6,654 nt of DNA from Chromatiales bacterium (lineage in GTDB: Bacteria > Pseudomonadota > Gammaproteobacteria > CAMYNG01), in contig JALSIK010000019.1 of assembly GCA_026990045.1 (NCBI GenBank), positions 1-6,654 of the forward strand, given 5' to 3'. Shown here piece by piece: positions 6,149-6,654 of this stretch (its first letter is position 1; every line of letters begins with the position of its first letter). The notes below the pieces were generated by a model. That model was given only the letters and a program-made list of their open reading frames with translations, did not search any database and was not told the DNA's origin. The position numbers were made by a program, and so were the translations under genes.

Positions 6149-6164
6149 TGTGATCCGGCTCACG
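6149..6164. promoter_or_regulatory. CRP/Vfr-like palindrome
   Basis: TGTGA-TCCGGC-TCACG matches the CRP half-site pattern TGTGA-N6-TCACA at 9 of 10 defined positions. It lies 350 bp upstream of the kinase start, beyond the hairpin block, and downstream of uvrB, so no obvious promoter is placed to use it. It may be a chance match. Confidence 0.2.
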
Positions 6165-6207
6165 CTTTCGGCCATTGCCGGAGAACAGGAAAGACCACGG
6201 GTGGAAA

Positions 6208-6229
6208 CCGGGGCCGGCCCGGGCCCCGG
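6208..6229 (-). terminator. GC-rich hairpin after uvrB
   Basis: An 8-bp all-GC stem (CCGGGGCC/GGCCCCGG) with a 6-nt loop begins 11 nt past the uvrB stop and is followed on the minus strand by only three T residues. It may act as a weak intrinsic terminator or as a 3'-end stabiliser. Overlapping GC palindromes at 6211-6220 and 6221-6234 allow other folds. Confidence 0.4.
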
Positions 6230-6240
6230 GGCCCTGACGC

Positions 6241-6654
6241 TCAGCCGGCGCGCACCAGGCCGAAACCGGCGTCGCGGATGCGGCGGATGCGGTCGCGGAG
6301 GCGGGCCGCCTCCTCGAACTCCAGGTTCTGGGCGTGGCGGTACATCTCCTTCTCCAGGGCCTCGATGCGCCGCTCCAGCTCGTCGGGGGCGAGGTCGCCG
6401 TACTCGATGATGTCCTCCGCCACGCGGGCGAAGCGCTCCGGCGCCGGCACCCCGGCGTGGGCCCCCTCCATGATGTCCGCCACCGCCTTCTCGATGGTGC
6501 GCGGGGTGATGCCGTGGGCCTCGTTGTAGGCGAGCTGCTTGGCCCGGCGCCGCTCGGTCTCGTCCATGGCCCGCTGCATGGAGCCGGTCACGGTGTCGGC
6601 ATAGAGGATGGCGGTGCCGTGGGCGTTGCGCGCGGCGCGGCCGATGGTCTGGAT
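6241..6654 (-). CDS. uvrB: UvrB, excinuclease ABC subunit B, C-terminal part
   Basis: The last 137 residues are present; the gene begins beyond the right edge. UvrB is the damage-verifying helicase-like subunit of nucleotide excision repair; it receives DNA from UvrA and recruits UvrC. The fragment opens with IQTIGRAARN, the helicase motif VI, continues with ILYAD and ETERRRAKQLAYNEAHGITP typical of the family, and ends with a UVR domain (fragment residues about 91-125, with HAQNLEFEEAARLRD) that contacts UvrC. It stops at a TGA, 12 residues after the UVR domain. The intervening segment (about 55-90) is shorter than in E. coli UvrB. It is separated from the kinase operon by the non-coding gap. 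Confidence 0.96.
   Translation of the reverse strand: MQTIGRAARNAHGTAILYADTVTGSMQRAMDETERRRAKQLAYNEAHGITPRTIEKAVADIMEGAHAGVPAPERFARVAEDIIEYGDLAPDELERRIEALEKEMYRHAQNLEFEEAARLRDRIRRIRDAGFGLVRAG

Larger units (their letters stand above)
5800..6240. other. Non-coding gap between uvrB and the kinase gene
   Basis: A 441-bp interval between two genes of the same orientation. No credible gene, tRNA or small RNA gene is seen. From right to left it holds a GC hairpin after uvrB (6208-6229), a CRP-like palindrome (6149-6164), a 14-bp palindrome (6108-6121), the five-hairpin block (5961-6105) and the kinase promoter area. In 5842-5956 I see no structure beyond a -10-like TATCAT on the plus strand at 5882-5887 without a -35 partner. 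Confidence 0.7.

Overview
This is a GC-rich window in which every recognisable gene lies on the minus strand. The RdgB, RNase PH, HemW and UvrB sequences resemble enterobacterial proteins closely enough, from memory and without a search, to place the source in the Gammaproteobacteria. The very high GC suggests something like an Ectothiorhodospiraceae or Chromatiales lineage, which is inference only.

Reading along the minus strand (high to low coordinates): the C-terminal end of uvrB (6654-6241) enters the window and stops. A 441-bp non-coding gap follows (6240-5800). It holds a GC hairpin that may terminate uvrB, a CRP-like palindrome, and a compact block of five perfect hairpins in a row bounded by short inverted repeats, which looks like a small non-autonomous mobile element. 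Next comes a seven-gene run: a Ser/Thr protein kinase, a PP2C phosphatase, rph (RNase PH), rdgB (ITP/XTP pyrophosphatase), a secreted trypsin-like serine protease, an FHA-domain membrane protein and the start of hemW. The kinase and phosphatase are 3 bp apart. The rph/rdgB and rdgB/protease junctions are 4-nt stop/start overlaps, and the protease and FHA genes overlap by 13 nt. There is a 44-bp gap before rph, with an extended -10 promoter motif, and a 46-bp gap before hemW.

The rph-rdgB-hemW backbone is housekeeping (tRNA 3' maturation, nucleotide-pool cleaning, haem handling). Four genes around and inside it form a possible signalling set: a cytoplasmic kinase, its likely opposing phosphatase, a phosphothreonine-reading FHA domain joined to about five membrane helices, and a periplasmic protease with an undescribed cysteine-containing C-terminal domain. 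Together they could carry a signal between cytoplasm and envelope. That circuit is inferred from gene order and domain content, not shown. It is the most interesting candidate system here, followed by the five-hairpin element.
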